From contig CAUYUJ010012780.1 in the NCBI GenBank assembly GCA_963575745.1, positions 267,501 to 331,500 of the forward strand: 64,000 nucleotides of DNA. The letters run 5' to 3'. Source of the stretch: Prorocentrum cordatum (lineage: Eukaryota; Sar; Dinophyceae; Prorocentrales; Prorocentraceae). This document shows positions 1 to 10,869 of the stretch, piece after piece. The notes beneath the pieces are model-generated. The model made no database searches. It was given only the letters and a program-made list of their open reading frames with translations, and had not been told where the DNA came from. The translations under genes were made by a program, and so were the position numbers. The stretch's first letter is position 1. The number at the start of each line of letters is the position of its first letter.

Positions 1-1350
1 TCTTTTTCCATCTCGCCCTGCTCCTCCTCCAAGTCCTCCTCCCCCTCCCCATCCCTCTCTCCTGTCGCGGCCCTCTTGTTCAGCAGGGGAGCAAGAAGAG
101 GAAGAGGGGGAGAGGGGGGGGGAAACGGGCAGCTTTGCAGATTGCTTTCCCCAAGTGCGCTTCATAAGTCTCAGGAGACCTGGGAGGAGGACTCAAGAGG
201 AGAGAGAGGATGACTGGTGGGGAGAACCAGGGTCGGCGAGGGGGGGGGGGCGAGGGAGGCCAAAGAGAAGGAAGAGGATGATGGAGGAGGAAGAGGAAAA
301 GAAACCAGGAGGAAGGGGAGCATCGACTTTCTGCTGCATGAGTTACGCCTCTCCTTGGACCTCCAGGGGCCTCTAAGGAGTGGAAGGATCGAGGAAACTC
401 GCCCGCGAAAGGCTGGCACGCCCCGGATTATGGTCTCGGGGTGCTTTTACGAGTCGGCCTTGAGGCGGCCATTTCTGGCACCCGTTTCTCGTCCCAGGGT
501 TTTCCTGGCGGCCTCTTTGAGGCTCTCTTGCGCCCTTATGCGGTTTCTCGCGTCGTCGGGGTTTCCCTGACATTCAGCGATACCTTCCCCAAGGTGGGTT
601 TGTCATCCCGAGCAGTTGTTTGACCCCCCACCGGAGCCCGAAACTGGGCACCAGAACCAGAAGCCATATGCGACGACAGATGCCGCCTCGATCTTTTCGC
701 GGCGCCTGGTGGGCCTGCGCCTGGGAGAAATCATTGGCTGGGCATGCCGTTGGAGGAATAATGACGAGGGTGCCGAGAAAAAGAGGTACTACGCGCCCAG
801 CTGCGCACCGAAGTTTCCGCCCCCCAAGCAGTTCGCGAGCACGCATTCATTTTGCGAGCACTGGGGAAACAAAATATCACGAATCGTCGCCGTCAGGTCG
901 CCATGGTAGACGCTACCCGCGCGTTCTCAGTTCATGCACAACCCCCCCGTCCTGCACGAATTCCACACGAATTCTGCACCAACTCTGCAGTATGAGCGAA
1001 CCACGCACCAAGTCCTGTATGTTTGCTGCGCAACTGTCGCACTGCCGCCACGCTGGCAGTCACTGAGAAGGCACCAAATAACGAATAATGCACCATCTGT
1101 TGATTATGTTCGGCACTCGTTCCAAATAGTATTTCTTGCAGATGGTAATACACATACCGTTTATGTGCACGCTGGCATGGGACGGGGGTATCTACACTGA
1201 GTCGCGCAAGCCCTTCTTTCTCTGGGGTGGGCTGCTCAGAAGATCGTTCAGGGTGGGTTCCAGGCATTTGCTCAGAGGGGGCGCTGAGACTGGAGGATCA
1301 AAAAACAAGCGTAACTAGAAGTTCTCGGAGGTTCGCGCGGATTTTCGAGG
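1..1350. other. No gene seen (left edge)
   Basis: The stretch starts pyrimidine-rich (TCC/CTC runs to about 65), continues as a G/A-rich tract to about 320, then is mixed-composition DNA. Open frames here are short and overlap on both strands, and none shows a domain I recognise. I see no tandem repeat and no RNA gene. Confidence 0.5.
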
Positions 1351-1518
1351 AATCCCACCAGCCCTCTGGGCGTCGGTGGTTTAGACAGTTTCCTCTTCCA
1401 CCCCTCCTTCTTCCCCTACGGAGAGGGGTTTATCACTGTTCCCTATTAATAAACACCCCCTCCTCCAGGCGATTTGGGGGCCAACCAGGGTCCATGCCGA
1501 ACCCCCTCACCATCCCTG

Positions 1519-1591
1519 GTTATATATATATATATAATATATATATTCTATATAATAAATATATATATATACAAAAAAAAAAACAAAAAAA
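1519..1591. repeat. AT microsatellite followed by A-rich tract
   Basis: Alternating TA steps run from 1521 to 1572 and are followed directly by A-runs to 1591. This is the most AT-rich spot in an otherwise GC-rich area, inside A1. The A-rich end could be a retroposed tail, but no gene body precedes it. Confidence 0.9.
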
Positions 1592-1681
1592 CTGTGCCTC
1601 CAAATTCGGAACATGCGCAGCCAACACCGATGCGCCCCCCCCCCCCCCCGCGCAACACCCCCCCCAAAACAACAACACAGA

Positions 1682-2205
1682 GTACACTTGGCAGCGGCGG
1701 CGGCACTGCGGCGGCTGCGGCGGCGGTTGCGGCGGTGGCGGCGGCGCGCGCGCTGCGGCGGCTGCGGCGGCGGCGGGCGGCGGCGGCTGCCGGCGCGGGG
1801 TTGCGGCGCGGCAGCGCAGCGGTTGCGCGGCGGCGGCGGTTTGGCGCGGGGGCTGCGGCGGCGCGGCGGCGGTGGCGCGGCCGCGGCGGCGCGGCGGCGG
1901 CTGAGGCGGCGGCGGCGGCGGCGGCGGCTGCGGCGGTGGCGGCGGGCGGCGGCGGTAGCGGCAGAGTGCACTTGGCGGCGCGGCGGCGGCTACGGCGGCT
2001 GCGGCGCGGCGGCGGCGGCGCGCTGCGGCGGCTGCGGCTGCGGCGCGCGGCGGCAGCAGCGGCGGCTGCGGCGGCGGCGGCGGCGGCGGTGGCGGCAGCG
2101 GCTGCGGCTGCGGCGGCGGTTTGGCAGCGGGGGGCGGCGGCGGCAGCGGCGGCGGCGGCGGCGGCGGCGGCGGCAGGCGGCGGCGACGGCGGCGGCGCGG
2201 CAGCG
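1682..2205. repeat. GCG/GCN trinucleotide expansion
   Basis: About 520 bp are almost entirely GCG, GCT and GCA triplets. All frames are open and read poly-Ala, poly-Gly, poly-Arg or poly-Pro, so the long Ala-rich frames are not evidence of a gene. A non-repeat landmark occurs twice in diverged form, CAGAGTACACTTGGCAGCG near 1678 and CAGAGTGCACTTGGCGGCG near 1964. This indicates that a ~286-bp segment was duplicated within the expansion. Confidence 0.9.
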
Positions 2206-3110
2206 GCCACGAGTCGTCAGGGCGTCCAAAACGGCCTCGGCGAGGAAACCAAAATCATTGATTGTACCATTTTGCCCTTCTGGGGGGGGCTCTAATCCGT
2301 ACCCCCTCCTTCTTTGATCGATCTCCCCCGAGATGGCCCCAAGAGCGCTCCCAAAACTCCCAAGGGTGCCCCAAGAGGTGGCCAACAAGCCCCAAGAGGC
2401 TCCCAGGAGGCCTCCAGTATGCCCCCAAGAGGCTCCCAAGAGACCTCCAAGAGACCTCCAAGAGACCCCGAGAGGCCCCCCAGAGGCACCCAAGACGCTC
2501 CAAGAGGCCTCGGCGACAATGCCAACATCGTTGATTGTACTATGCTTTTGGCCACATGTTGGCCTCCTGGGGGGGGGCACTGCTTCAGATGACTCCAAGA
2601 GCGCCTAGGAGAGCCAAAGATGATCTCCAAGTTGGCTCAAGATATCTCAAGATGCCTCAAGATGGCGCCCACGATGCTCCAAGAGCAAGACCGCTCCAAG
2701 ACCGCTCCAAGAGGCCAAAGAGCTCCCCCAGGAGGCCCCGAAGAGGCACAACTCCTTCCAAAACTTTGGGAAACTCCATGTTTTTGGCTTTCTCGCCGAG
2801 GCCTCAATATGGCTCCAAGATGGCCCAAGAGGGCTCCAAGTGCGCTCCCAAGGCTTCCAAGAGCGCTGCAAGAGGGCTCCAGGAGGCGTCCAGGAGGCCC
2901 CAGGAGGTCCCAACAGGCGCCCAAGAGGCCTCCAAGAGGCTCCCAAGAGACCCCCAAGAAACCCACGAAGCTCTCCGAGGCACCCAAGACGCTCCAAGAA
3001 ACCTCCACTGGGGGGTCCTTCTTCTGTGTGCTGCCCGCTTCCCTGATCGAGGCAATTCCTCTGGAAATCGTTTCTGGATGGGCTGGTGGGGATTCGCGAA
3101 GCGCCAACAA

Positions 3111-4236
3111 CTTACGATTACATGTTTTCTGCTCCTCCTCACCACTTACTAGTCCACGGCCCCGCACTGCAGCCGCTGCCCCAACCCCTGGGGATCTTTC
3201 GCGACGCCGCCCCGTGCCCGCTGCCAGGGGTGCAGCACCGGCTTGGCCGCCCTGGGCGCCCCGCTGCTGTCCTCGCTGCTTGAGCGCGCTAGCCCCCCTC
3301 CTGCCTCCCGCGGCCGCTCCTCTTCCCCCTACTTCTCTTGCAGTTGGGCAAGGGCCGACCGCCTTGGCACTCCTACAGGCCTACCACGGAATGTCCTCAG
3401 AATCAAAGCAGGGTCGAATGACAAAACAAGGTTCTTAGAACATGAGCCCGATGTGTTGAAACAAGCCGTCTCAGCTAGAAATGTTCTGAACAAACATTTC
3501 GTGCAGACCACAAAATACTCTGAGAACATTACTTGGTGGGCCGACGGCGACACTTCGCCACTGCTCGACGCAGACGGGCAATTCACAAGGCCATCAACCG
3601 GTTAGCGGAGCGCGCGTGCGGACTGCCTCTGCCGCGCTGCGACGGAAACATGTTTCTTGTTCCTCGACACGTGGGCGGCCCCAGCGGCGGGGCGGGGCTT
3701 CCCGTGGCCCAGCGGGGGAGGGGACACGCCGCGGGCACGGGAGGGCGGGGACGTGGCCGTGGCCCTGGAGAGACTTCGCAGCAGGACGGGGGCGACGATG
3801 GAGGCGAATCAGCCCAATGGGAGAGCAATGCGTGTACCCAGGGGCGCCGATGATCCATGCCTTCGGCGAGGCTCCCAGCCGAATGCGTGTAACGTCCGCC
3901 CCTGGGCTATTCGCCTCGATCGTCGCCTCCGAGCATGGGGCGCTCGGACGAGCCTCCACGGGTGGCCCTGGCGGGGGTATCCTGGTGGAGAGGGTTGGGG
4001 CGCAGCCTGTCCGCCTCGGCGTCCACATACAGCTGCGGCCTCGGAGAGTGCCTTCCCCTCGCCCCCCGCACTGCTCCTTCGTGCTCCTGAGTGCTCTGAC
4101 GAGGAACATCGGGAGCGGCCATGAGGGGGGTGTCCACGAGAGGGGGGCGCAAATCATGACTGGCGGCACGTGCGCGGCCCAGCGGGGGGAACAGGGACGT
4201 AATGAAATAAGAAGAGGCGCCATGAAATCTGGGGAA
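3111..4236. other. No gene seen
   Basis: A less GC-rich patch (about 3370-3530) is followed by GC-rich DNA. Overlapping frames up to ~210 codons are open on both strands, as expected at this composition, and none carries a motif I recognise. Confidence 0.45.
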
Positions 4237-4260
4237 ATATCATGGCCCCCGCCATGATAT
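4237..4260. repeat. Perfect 10-bp hairpin
   Basis: ATATCATGGC (4237-4246) is followed by CCCC and then its exact complement GCCATGATAT (4251-4260). No T-run follows on either strand and no gene ends here, so I do not call it a terminator. Confidence 0.85.
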
Positions 4261-5598
4261 CCAACCCCCCCTAGTCATCACCGCCCTCTTTGCCGCCCCC
4301 GAGAACAGGCGGCTTGGCCCTGCGGTGCCGGGGATGTTGGCGCGTCTTGCGATGGCGCGCGCGTTCAAGGCGATCTGGCGCTCTTGCAGCCGAGGGCTTC
4401 GGGGCCTCGGGGCCGTCTCGATGTTGTCTGTGGACGCGCGCTTCTTGAAGGAGGTTGCAGGGCAACGGGCGCGCGTCGCGCATGAGGCAGCCCTGGTCGA
4501 GCCCGCAAAGCAAGGCCAAAGGGCATGGTGCCAAAACAGCCGAATTGGCCGAGCCGACTTGGCCCAGCCCGCAGGAGGCGGAGCCGATGGGGCAGTACAT
4601 CCTGAAGCCAGAGGAGCAAAGAGGCTCCACATCGGGCGCGCTCCGCATCGGACGCGTGCGGCATCGAAGCGGCACCGCCACCTGAAGCGGCGCCGCCTTG
4701 GGCGGGGCTTTGCGCTTGCTGGGAAGAGCATCAAATGGCGCTCACGCCCTGCGGCGGGGCGGGTCCCGCCTGGCTGCTGGAGCTGGCCGGTCGGGAGCTC
4801 GCCCAGCTCTCGGGAGCAGCGCGAAGTGTAGAGCTGCTCTGCGGGAGCGCGGAGGTCGAGAGCGGCGCTGTCACGAGGCGCGGCCTGACCTGGGCCACAT
4901 CTGGGCGTGCGGCGGGCGCAGCGCCCGCGGTGGGCACGGAGGCCGCCCGCCGGCGGCGCCGCGGCGCGCGCTCGCAGCAGCTCCTGCAGCGCGGGCAGCG
5001 CCGCCGGGGCCGCCGCCACGCAGGCGCCCAACTGTCGAGGTCCGCTGCAGAATTGAGTTACGGCAGAATTCGAATTCTCGTCCAATACTCGAGTTATGGG
5101 TAGAATGTTCGTGGAGCTGCGAGAGTTCTACGCGTTTCTCGTCGCAACGCCACCTCGGGGGGGGGGGGGGGGAAACGATAGGCGGCGCGCTCCAGGGAAG
5201 GTCGCGAAGCGCGCGGCCTTCGATCGGGGCGGGAGGGCTTTTTAGAACTCCTTGGAAGCACTCCTTGGAAGCCTTATTTTGAACTCCTGAGAACCACTCC
5301 TCTGGGATCTTCCAAGAAGGCTCCTGCCTTCGGCGGTGAACGGGCATCAAGCCCTCGTACCTGCAAGGGGTGCTGACCTGTGCCTCGTGATCTGAGGGCA
5401 CGCCATAACGAATGGCGCGGGATGTCGGACCCCGAGGGGGGCCCCCCTTCGAGCGGGAACCCCTATCCGACAGCACACACCTACAACCCCCCCTCTCCTC
5501 CAAGGATTTCCAATCCGAGAGATCTCGGGGTCACACGGTGTGGGTGCTGGCTGTCAGTTCATAGCTGTAAGAAGCCCCGCAGGAGGAGAATTAAGCTG
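4261..5598. other. GC-rich DNA, no gene assigned
   Basis: A 281-codon frame is open on the minus strand (5085-4240), rich in Ala, Arg and Pro. Plus-strand frames of 168, 194 and 122 codons overlap it. No motif, signal peptide or membrane segment stands out, so I treat them all as composition-driven. A 12-nt G-run lies near 5160. Confidence 0.4.
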
Positions 5599-5599
5599 G

Positions 5600-5752
5600 G
5601 CGGCGCGCCAGGGGGGGAAGTGAGAAGGGGCGAGCCTTCTCAGAAGGCGCGGAAGTTTCCCTGCCTTCTGAAAAGTGTTTCAAGCTTTCCCCGAAGACGC
5701 TCAGAACCTCTCAAAGGCTCCTGAGATGCACCGCCACCTTCTGGGAGGGCCG
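5600..5752. repeat. Family B, palindromic CCTTCTCAGAAGG repeat (copy 1)
   Basis: A block starting GGGGGGAAGTGAGAAGG is followed by several CTTCTNAGAAG words, each able to form a 6-bp stem. Similar blocks occur at 17752-17925 (the closest match), 37395-37560 and 41615-41760. This copy runs directly into the microsatellite and gap region. Confidence 0.65.
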
Positions 5753-5938
5753 CCTTCTCCTTCTCATTCCCCCCCCCCCCCACCCACCCGCTCTCCGCCG
5801 AGAAGCACCGATACAACACCGAGCGGAGCGGCGCGGAGCCTCCCCGCGCAGCTCCTCGAGATCGTCGCGCTGGGGCTCTCTCTCCAGCCGCTCGCTGCCT
5901 CCGCGTGGCTCCTCGCGCGCTCGGGGCCCTCGATCGCC

Positions 5939-6101
5939 TTTTCCTCCTCCTCCTCCNNNNNNNNNNNNNNNNNNNNNNNNNNNNNNNNNNNNNNNNNNNN
6001 NNNNNNNNNNNNNNNNNNNNNNNNNNNNNNNNNNNNNNNNNNNNNNNNNNNNNNNNTCCTCCCTCCTCCCTCCTCCCTCCTCCCTCCTCCTCTTCCTCCT
6101 C

Positions 6102-6163
<62 letters not shown>

Positions 6164-6229
6164 CCTCGCCCTCCTCCTCCTCTTCCTCCTCCTCCTCCTC
6201 CTCCTCCTCCTCCTCCTCCTCCTCCTCCC
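5939..6229. repeat. TCC/CTCGTC microsatellite spanning a gap
   Basis: TCC triplets precede and follow the gap. A (CTCGTC)n stretch of about 60 bp lies near 6107-6165 and TCC runs continue to 6229. The Ser-rich, Pro-rich or Glu/Gly-rich frames read through it are not genes. Confidence 0.95.
5957..6056. other. Assembly gap (100 N)
   Basis: Exactly 100 N lie inside a TCC microsatellite. The round number suggests a placeholder, so the true size is unknown. Confidence 0.98.
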
Positions 6230-6499
6230 ACGCCAGTCGCGGGGATGGCGCCCCCGCTGGCTCTCTGGGGGCCGCCCAGAGGGGGACCGTCCACGGTCCA
6301 GTGCGCCCCGGGCCAGCCTCGTCTTGAGGCAGGCCCTGGGATGCGACGCGGGCCGAAGGCTGCCCGCGCCCTCTGTGGGGGGGTGAGCAGGAGGAGGGGA
6401 GCAGCAGGGGCGGCCGGGAGGGGAAGGGGAAGGGGCCGGGGGGCGGGGGCCGTCGCGGTGGGCGGGCGGGCAGCCAAGGTGGCCGCGGAAGCCGTGGTC

Positions 6500-6757
6500 G
6501 TGGTCGGTAGTGGTCGAGCTGCTGGTCGTCGTGGTGGTCGTGGTGGCCGTGGTGGTCGTAGTGGTCGGGGTTTTAATGCTGACGGCCGGCCTGGTGGTGG
6601 CCGTGATGCTCGCGGTGATCGTAGTGGTCATTGGTGGTCGTGGTGGTCGTGGTGGTCGTGGCCGTGGCGGTCCAGGCGGCCCAGCTGGTGGTGGTCGTGG
6701 TGGTCGTGGTGGTCGTGGTGGTCGTGGTGGCCGTGGTGGTCGTAGTGCTGGTGGGTC
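6500..6757. repeat. GGTGGTCGT microsatellite at the 3' end of LINE1
   Basis: Degenerate GGTCGTGGTGGTCGTGG repeats run right up to the last codons of LINE1. LINE1 is on the minus strand, so this is its immediate 3' flank, reading CCACGACCA on its strand. It may be a LINE tail or the insertion target. Confidence 0.85.
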
Positions 6758-7975
6758 ATTTAGCACGCACTGGGAATCATCTCGGCGTTGCCCACAACCA
6801 ACGTGCGCTGGATGCGGCGCCACGCGGTGGCGATGACCGCTGACCGCTCTGCTTCAGGCAAATCTTTTCCGCACGAGTGGACAAATGAGACGAGCTCATC
6901 CGCCGGCCGCCCTCCCGTCTCCAGGACAGCTGGGACCAGCTCGCCGCCCGAGGGGGGGTAGCGGTTCCTTTTGACGCCCACCGCCTGCGACGCGGCCAGC
7001 CCGTCATTGTTGGATCTTGCCCACCTGCGCTCGAGGTTGTCAGAGTGTGCGCAGGTGACAGACCAGTCAACATAGATGGCTGTCCAGTGGTCGCGTCGCG
7101 GGTAGCCACGTCGAGGCGGGCATCTTCCAGCTCCCCGGTGACTGGGTCCACACGGTCCCACGCAGGGACACGCTTCTCGGTGACCGCCATGTGGCCCGTC
7201 TGCGCCTGGTGGAAGGGCGCACTCCAGTCTCGGAGGCTGTTGCGGCGGTGGTCGCGAGAGCCTCCGCAGCCGCATTTCAAGGGGTGCCAGCCCTTGGGGT
7301 CCAGGGGCGCACCACATATCGTGCCGTCTCGCTTGCGGTGCTGGCAAGCCGCCCCTGGTGTGCAGACGTCAGCTCGGAGGCGCTTGCGCAGGCCCACGTG
7401 GAAGTGGGCGTCAGGGATCGGCGCGTCCCCTACCTGGCGCGGGAGAAGCCAACTCCCCGCCGAGGTCCCGCTGCTCTCGCGGAGAGCGAGCCGGTCGTCT
7501 TCGCCAAGGGTTTGCAGCAACTGTCTCCGCCTGTGCTCGGAAGTGCGCCTGGCCCAGTAGCCCTGGAGCTTGGCTCGTGGCTCTGTGAAGTAGTTCCCCC
7601 AGCTAATGGGGCCCTCCTTCCCCCCTTGGGCGTCCAGCTCGGTTTCTGCGCTCCTCATGTCCCGGGCGACGCGCGGGCACCTGGACCGAAAGCCTTCGAG
7701 GGAGGTGACCCCGAGGCAAGCGGCAACGCCGGGGAGGACGAGGGCCCAGCTGCCCAGGCACGCGCGCGCAGCCGTGTCCCGTGCGGAAGGGAAGGCGCAG
7801 CCCCCGTCGGACAATCCCAGTCTGGCCTGCTCGCGCTGGGAGGCGTCGAAGGCGAAGCCGGCGAACTCTTCGTAGGCGCCCCGCAGAAGGTCATCCAGCT
7901 GCGCCGCCCAGGCGGCCTCATAGTTGGCCCGGAGCAAATGAGTAGCGCACCCCTGAGCATATGTGCGCAGGAGTG
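6758..7975 (-). pseudogene. LINE1 CCHC-like knuckle and putative restriction-like endonuclease
   Basis: Downstream of the RT, a Cys/His cluster (CQHRKRDGTICGAPLDPKGWH followed by PLKCGCGG, about 7280-7200) precedes a basic RRNSLRDW stretch. The endonuclease candidate then shows ARLDVA, and after a frame change near 7110, YVDWSV, VKRNRYP and LVPAVLETGG. The spacing resembles the D...D...K core of the restriction-like endonuclease of R2-type LINEs, which nicks the target to prime reverse transcription. The assignment rests on motif order only. The protein ends at about 6758 with EMIPSAC. Confidence 0.65.
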
Positions 7976-9299
7976 TGTGTGGGCACCCTCGGCTGTCAGC
8001 CCGTTGTCCCGCAGCCGTCGCCAATGCCGCAGGAAGCGCCGCGTCTTGTCGAGGACTTCGCGTCCGTCAGTCGTGCCGTGAACAGGGAGTCGTCCGTCCT
8101 CGTCGTCGTCGCGGTCGTGCCGCGAAACCGGGTTTCCGAGCACCGTGAGGGCGGGGGCCCGGCGCGCCTCCAGCTGCTGCGGCAGCGCCGTGCCTTGGGC
8201 GGGCGTCCCCGCCTGCGTCTTGTCAGGGTTCAACGTTAGCCCGGCCGCCGCCAGCTCCTCCTGCACGATCTGGAACGTTTGGGCCGCCAGACCCGCGGGC
8301 ACCACAGCCACCACGTCATCTAAGTAGGAGAAGATGCGAGCCGAGGGGCGCAGGTGCTTCAGTCTCGCGTCGGCCCGGGACAAGGCGTCGGCAATTCCGA
8401 TGGCGAAGAGCCCCGGGGAGAGCGGGCAGCCCTGGTCCACCCCGGTCCGCGCCCGCACCGGCAGCGCCGCGCCGTCGCGGGGCCAGTAGGTGTGGGTCGT
8501 TTCTCGGGTGAGCCACGCGTTGGCCACGCCGAGGAGAGCAGGGGCACGCCTGGCCACGGCGGCGAGGACATTCTGGCGCGGGGTCGTGTTGAACGCGTTG
8601 GAGGCGTCGAACGCGAGCACGGCAGCTGAGGGAAGGGATTCAGCCAGCGCAGACACGCACTTGTGGACCAGTTCGCAGCCCGCCTGCCTACTCACCGCAT
8701 ACTGGTGCGAGCCACACGCAGCCTTGATCTCCTCCTGGAACACTGCGCCCGCCGCTTTGGCGGCGAGACGGCGTGCGACGCTCCCGCACGCCACAGGGCG
8801 AAGACGCCCGTTCTTCTTCCGGAGAGCGAGAAGGCGAGCTCCCAGGTTAGCAGTGGTGTAGGCGTCAGGGAGGCCCCCAAGGAGGAGGAGGACGGCGACC
8901 CGGGCGTTGGCCTCCAGTGCCTCGACATCGTCCTGAAAGGGTATGCCAATGCTCGAAACGGGAACCAATGGACCCCGGGCCGGACCGCTTGGGAGCCCTA
9001 CGAATGGCCGACTTCACCTCGTGAACCAACTTGTTGACCGTCTCCACGTCGACCTCCTGCCAGGGCCCAGCCGTGGCGGGAGCGCCCGCCGGGAAGAGGG
9101 CCTGCAACTCTGGCTGCGCGCTGGCTTCGGTCGCCAGCGGAGCGGACCGGGTGACCAAGCCGAGGGCCTTGGAGACCAACCCGTCCGCCAAGAAAGCCTC
9201 GACGGCCCGCGCCGTGTCCTTGGGGGTGTTCTGGCGCGCGCGCCCTGCAGGCGCGGCGCCTGCGGCGGCATTGGCCTCCCGCCACAGGGCGCCCCAATC
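7970..9299 (-). pseudogene. LINE1 reverse transcriptase domain (broken)
   Basis: The pre-RT motif AIRRAPKRSGPGSIGSRFEHW lies just upstream of about 8945, where the homology moves to another frame. RT motif A is AFDASNAFN (about 8611-8588), motif B is GVDQGCPLSPGLF and the catalytic motif C is YLDD (8326-8315). The thumb follows with TLNPDKTQAG. Near 7975 the reading frame changes again. RT copies the element RNA into DNA at the nicked target. The key aspartates are still present although the frame is broken, which suggests fairly recent decay or assembly indels. Confidence 0.85.
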
Positions 9300-10841
9300 T
9301 CACCTCCATGCCAGCCGGATCCGGCGGGTGAGGACCCGAGTGGGCCCGCCTTGGTTCTTCGCGCTCCGCCCGCCGCGCACTCTGTTCGGGTGGAAGAGGA
9401 GGATCCGGTCGAAGAAGGTGTGTAGTTTGCCTGCTCTCTCGGCCGCTTCGGCGTCCGCGGACTCCACGGCGATCAAGAAAGCGGTCGCGACAGCTCCGCG
9501 CAAGAGGGCCAGCGAGTGCGTCAAGGGCCCTGGCACGCGACCCAACGTACGGACGTCGGTGGCCAAGTCGTCGTAGGTCACGCCGTCCCACCACGCCAGG
9601 TTGAGAAGGGCCTGCGTCGCGGAGTCGGCGTCCCCTTGCGTGTCTTGGCCCGCGAGGCCGGTGTTGGCCTCATTGTCGCTGTCCTCTTCTCGGGGCGCGC
9701 GGGCTGCCCCCGCCCGCGCGGCAGGGGCTGCACGAGTGCGTCGCCGCTTAGCCCGCTGAGCGGCCAAGAACTCGTCTCGGGTCGGCCGCCCCAGTCGGTC
9801 ACAAGGTGGGCGTAGCTCTTCCAGACGTTCTGGCTGCAGCGCCGCCGCCCATTCTACCTCCCCGATGGGGCCGAGGCCTCCCTCCACGCAGCCTGGATGA
9901 AAATATTGGCGGTGGGTCCCAGTCTGTCGCGGGCGGAAAGATCGCAGATCGCCCTCGGAAAAAGGTTCGCGGAAAGCTGGGCCATAACAAGCGCACGCCC
10001 GCCGGTGCCCCATCACATCGACTCCCCACTCCGCTGGGGGAGGAGGCGGGGGCTCCACGGCCATGGGATCCGCATCCGGATCATGAGCATCAGCTGGTTG
10101 GTGCACGGCCGCCGGTCCTTGCGGCTCCGCGGGAGGACGTGGGGCACCCTCAACGATCATAGGGTCACCGGCGGGCGGGGGGGCACCTGCTGGATGTTGC
10201 GCGGCTGCTGGCCTCGGCCGCTGCTGCTGCTGCTGCTGCTGTTCCATCTGCGGGACTGGCTGCGGTCCCAGCTGCGGCGCGTTGGCTGGGAAGGCGGGTG
10301 AAGCCCCCGCGCGCACGAGGAGAACGGCACCCGCCGCCATCCGGACAGAAGCTGGAGCAGCCCCCATCGCGGGGCCGAGGCCGAAAGTTGCGATTAGCGT
10401 CAAGGTTTCGCACCAGGGTTGGCCGACGTGGAAATCGGAACGCAAGGCCAAAGCACTGGCACAGGCCAGGGTGCGCTGCAGCGGGTCTCCATGAATGACG
10501 GCCCCGTAGCTGAGAAACTCCAGAGGGGTGGCGCTGAGGCACGCCGCAAACAGCACCAAGGCGGCATGCACTGGTGTCGACAATATGGGGCTCAGGGCGG
10601 CATGAGCCCCCGAACCCAAGACCAGACACCCCGCGAGCGGCGGGCCCCACGCCACGAATGCTGCCAGGACGGGCGGCGTCAAGTTCAGCAGGCGGTGGAT
10701 TACCTCGAGGAACACGGCGATGCCAGCCGGGGCAGTGGGCCACGAGTCGCGTCTGCGCGGCGATGGCGCTGGCCCCGCCGTTGATCCCGAGGCCCCTGCA
10801 GCCCGGACAGCACAGCTCCGGAGGTGGAAGAGGAAGTACAA
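9300..10841 (-). pseudogene. LINE1 N-terminal region with Cys/His finger
   Basis: A 513-codon frame opening at 10841. It starts with a hydrophobic, Leu/Ala-rich segment (residues ~1-190). A poly-Gln and Pro-rich linker follows. Then comes a finger-like block with CACYG, a run of basic residues and YFHPGCVEGGLGPI, reminiscent of a PARP-type zinc finger, and a basic RRRTR segment. The frame ends in TGA at 9300-9302. The same frame resumes beyond it with plausible LINE sequence (ALWREANAAAG), so the stop looks like a point mutation rather than the true end. I infer a nucleic-acid-binding role for the finger. The hydrophobic N-terminus may be 5' DNA that is not part of the element. Confidence 0.6.
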
Positions 10842-10869
10842 TTCGGCTGAGGACGTCCGATGTCCCGCT

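Larger units (their letters stand above)
1351..3110 (+). mobile_element. Repeat family A, copy A1
   Basis: One of three long copies of a composite repeat (others 19224-20264 and 29787-30845). The head has AATCCCACCAGCCCT at 1351 and TTCCTCTTCCA at about 1390, followed by a block ending GGGAGGGG-like. The middle begins near 2215 with GGGCGTCCAAAA and CCAAAATCATTG, a G-run, then TTGATCGATCTC and a long degenerate array of CCAAGAGGCCCC-like words. The tail at about 3020-3110 contains TGATCGAGGCAATTCC and TTTCTGGATGGGCTGGTGGG, and ends GCGCCAACAA. All these landmarks recur in the same order in A3, and most do in A2. The copy is enlarged by a GCN expansion (1682-2205) that the other two lack. Open frames across the body look like a by-product of repeat composition, not genes. 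Confidence 0.7.
6758..10841 (-). mobile_element. LINE1: non-LTR retrotransposon with putative restriction-like endonuclease
   Basis: The order of parts on the minus strand is an N-terminal region with a Cys/His finger, then reverse transcriptase, a CCHC-like knuckle, and a C-terminal PD-(D/E)XK-like endonuclease. This is the layout of R2/NeSL/CRE-type LINEs, which lack an APE domain. The copy is dead. There is an in-frame TGA at 9300-9302, and frame changes near 8945, 7975 and 7110 are needed to follow the homology. The 3' end abuts a GGTGGTCGT microsatellite. The 5' end lies next to the TCC tract of C1 (10878-10917). Confidence 0.8.

Noticed and set aside
1474-2317. Long Ala-rich, Arg-rich and Pro-rich frames (up to 273 codons)
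   Set aside because: They are the six readings of a GCN trinucleotide tract.
2626-2640. Possible spliced-leader relict (GGCTCAAG)
   Set aside because: Only the last eight bases match; the CCGTAGCCATTTT part is absent, and GGCTCAAG is expected within CCAAGAGG-like repeat DNA (also near 19625 and 19645).
4237-4260. Hairpin as a transcription terminator
   Set aside because: No gene ends nearby, no T-run follows, and such terminators are not expected in a eukaryotic nucleus.
4240-5085. 281-codon minus-strand open frame as a gene
   Set aside because: It lies in very GC-rich DNA where frames are open on both strands; composition is Ala/Arg/Pro with no motif.
5675-6823. 356- and 370-codon frames across the gap
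   Set aside because: They run through 100 N and TCC/GTC microsatellites.
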